Under the pieces are notes generated by a model. It ran no database searches, had not been told where the DNA came from, and saw only the letters and a list, made by a program, of their open reading frames with translations. Both the position numbers and the translations under genes were made by a program. A stretch of DNA of 6,384 nucleotides from Acidobacteria bacterium 37-71-11 (GTDB taxonomy: Bacteria > Acidobacteriota > Thermoanaerobaculia > Thermoanaerobaculales > Thermoanaerobaculaceae), in NCBI GenBank assembly GCA_002279285.1, contig NCBR01000242.1:1-6384 (forward strand), written 5' to 3'. Positions 6,237 to 6,384 of this stretch are shown here, in pieces; the stretch's first letter is position 1; every line of letters begins with the position of its first letter.

Positions 6237-6279
6237 GATTGTGTCGTCCGCCTCGCTGCGCTCGGCATCCTCGCAATCA
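6237..6279. repeat. GATTGT...GCAATCA interspersed repeat, copy 2
   Basis: This is a diverged copy of 2819-2862, with the same order of GATTG, TCGTC, CTCGCT, CGCTCGG and TCCTCGCAAT blocks. In the frame of the nuclease it is open and reads DCEDAERSEADDTI, which explains the spurious N-terminal extension. Confidence 0.65.
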
Positions 6280-6384
6280 ACATGTGCCATGGCTCACCCT
6301 GGACCATGAAAGTGGCTGTCATCCTGAGCCGGAGCGGAGCGGAGGCGAAGGATCTCATGGCCATCGCACGGTGTCCATGGGATC
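6268..6384. repeat. Long direct repeat, copy 2, cut by the window end
   Basis: This matches 2986-3103, and from 6291 to the window end only three of 94 bases differ. The change C3074 to T6355 lies in the stem of the 15-bp inverted repeat and turns a G-C pair into a G-U pair, so the RNA hairpin would still form. The rest of the second arm is beyond the window. Confidence 0.85.

Noticed and set aside
4849..6276. Long open frames overlapping the nuclease (475 aa on -, 441 aa on +)
   Set aside because: Arg/Ala/Pro-rich or Val/Gly/Asp-rich off-frame translations without motifs; the nuclease frame has clear catalytic motifs over the same stretch.

Overview
The window is GC-rich DNA with four protein genes and unusually many short palindromic repeats. 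No marker gene fixes the taxon. The very high G+C, the density of interspersed palindromes in every gap, and the AAA_14/DUF4143 ATPases and NRAMP-like transporter suggest an environmental bacterium, possibly an acidobacterium of the Vicinamibacteria type. That placement is an inference from general character, not a sequence match.

Layout. Positions 1-1019 (+) hold the 3' part of an AAA_14/DUF4143 ATPase gene that begins before the window. Positions 1020-1411 are a non-coding gap packed with repeats: a G+C-rich motif present three times, four perfect hairpins, and a 76-bp compound palindrome. Positions 1412-2710 (-) encode an 11-helix NRAMP-family metal transporter whose metal-site residues differ from the classic set. 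Positions 2711-3168 are a second repeat-filled gap. Positions 3169-4341 (-) encode a complete second AAA_14/DUF4143 ATPase. Positions 4342-4502 hold a possible promoter and three small hairpins. Positions 4503-6152 (-) encode a two-nuclease protein: an N-terminal Cas4/RecB-like PD-(D/E)XK domain with an Fe-S-type cysteine set, then a DUF2779-type DEDD (RNase H fold) exonuclease domain. Positions 6153-6384 hold its ribosome binding site and a second copy of the repeat block seen near 2986-3103.

The genes do not form an obvious pathway. The last two (ATPase and nuclease) lie head to tail on the minus strand, 161 bp apart and bracketed by direct copies of one repeat block about 3.28 kb apart, so they could be one mobile or recombinable segment. 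The most notable point is that the nuclease appears to carry an in-frame insertion of about 65 residues (nt 4686-4880), built at least partly from the same kind of palindromic repeat that fills the gaps. I found no CRISPR array, tRNA, rRNA, transposase or clear toxin-antitoxin pair.
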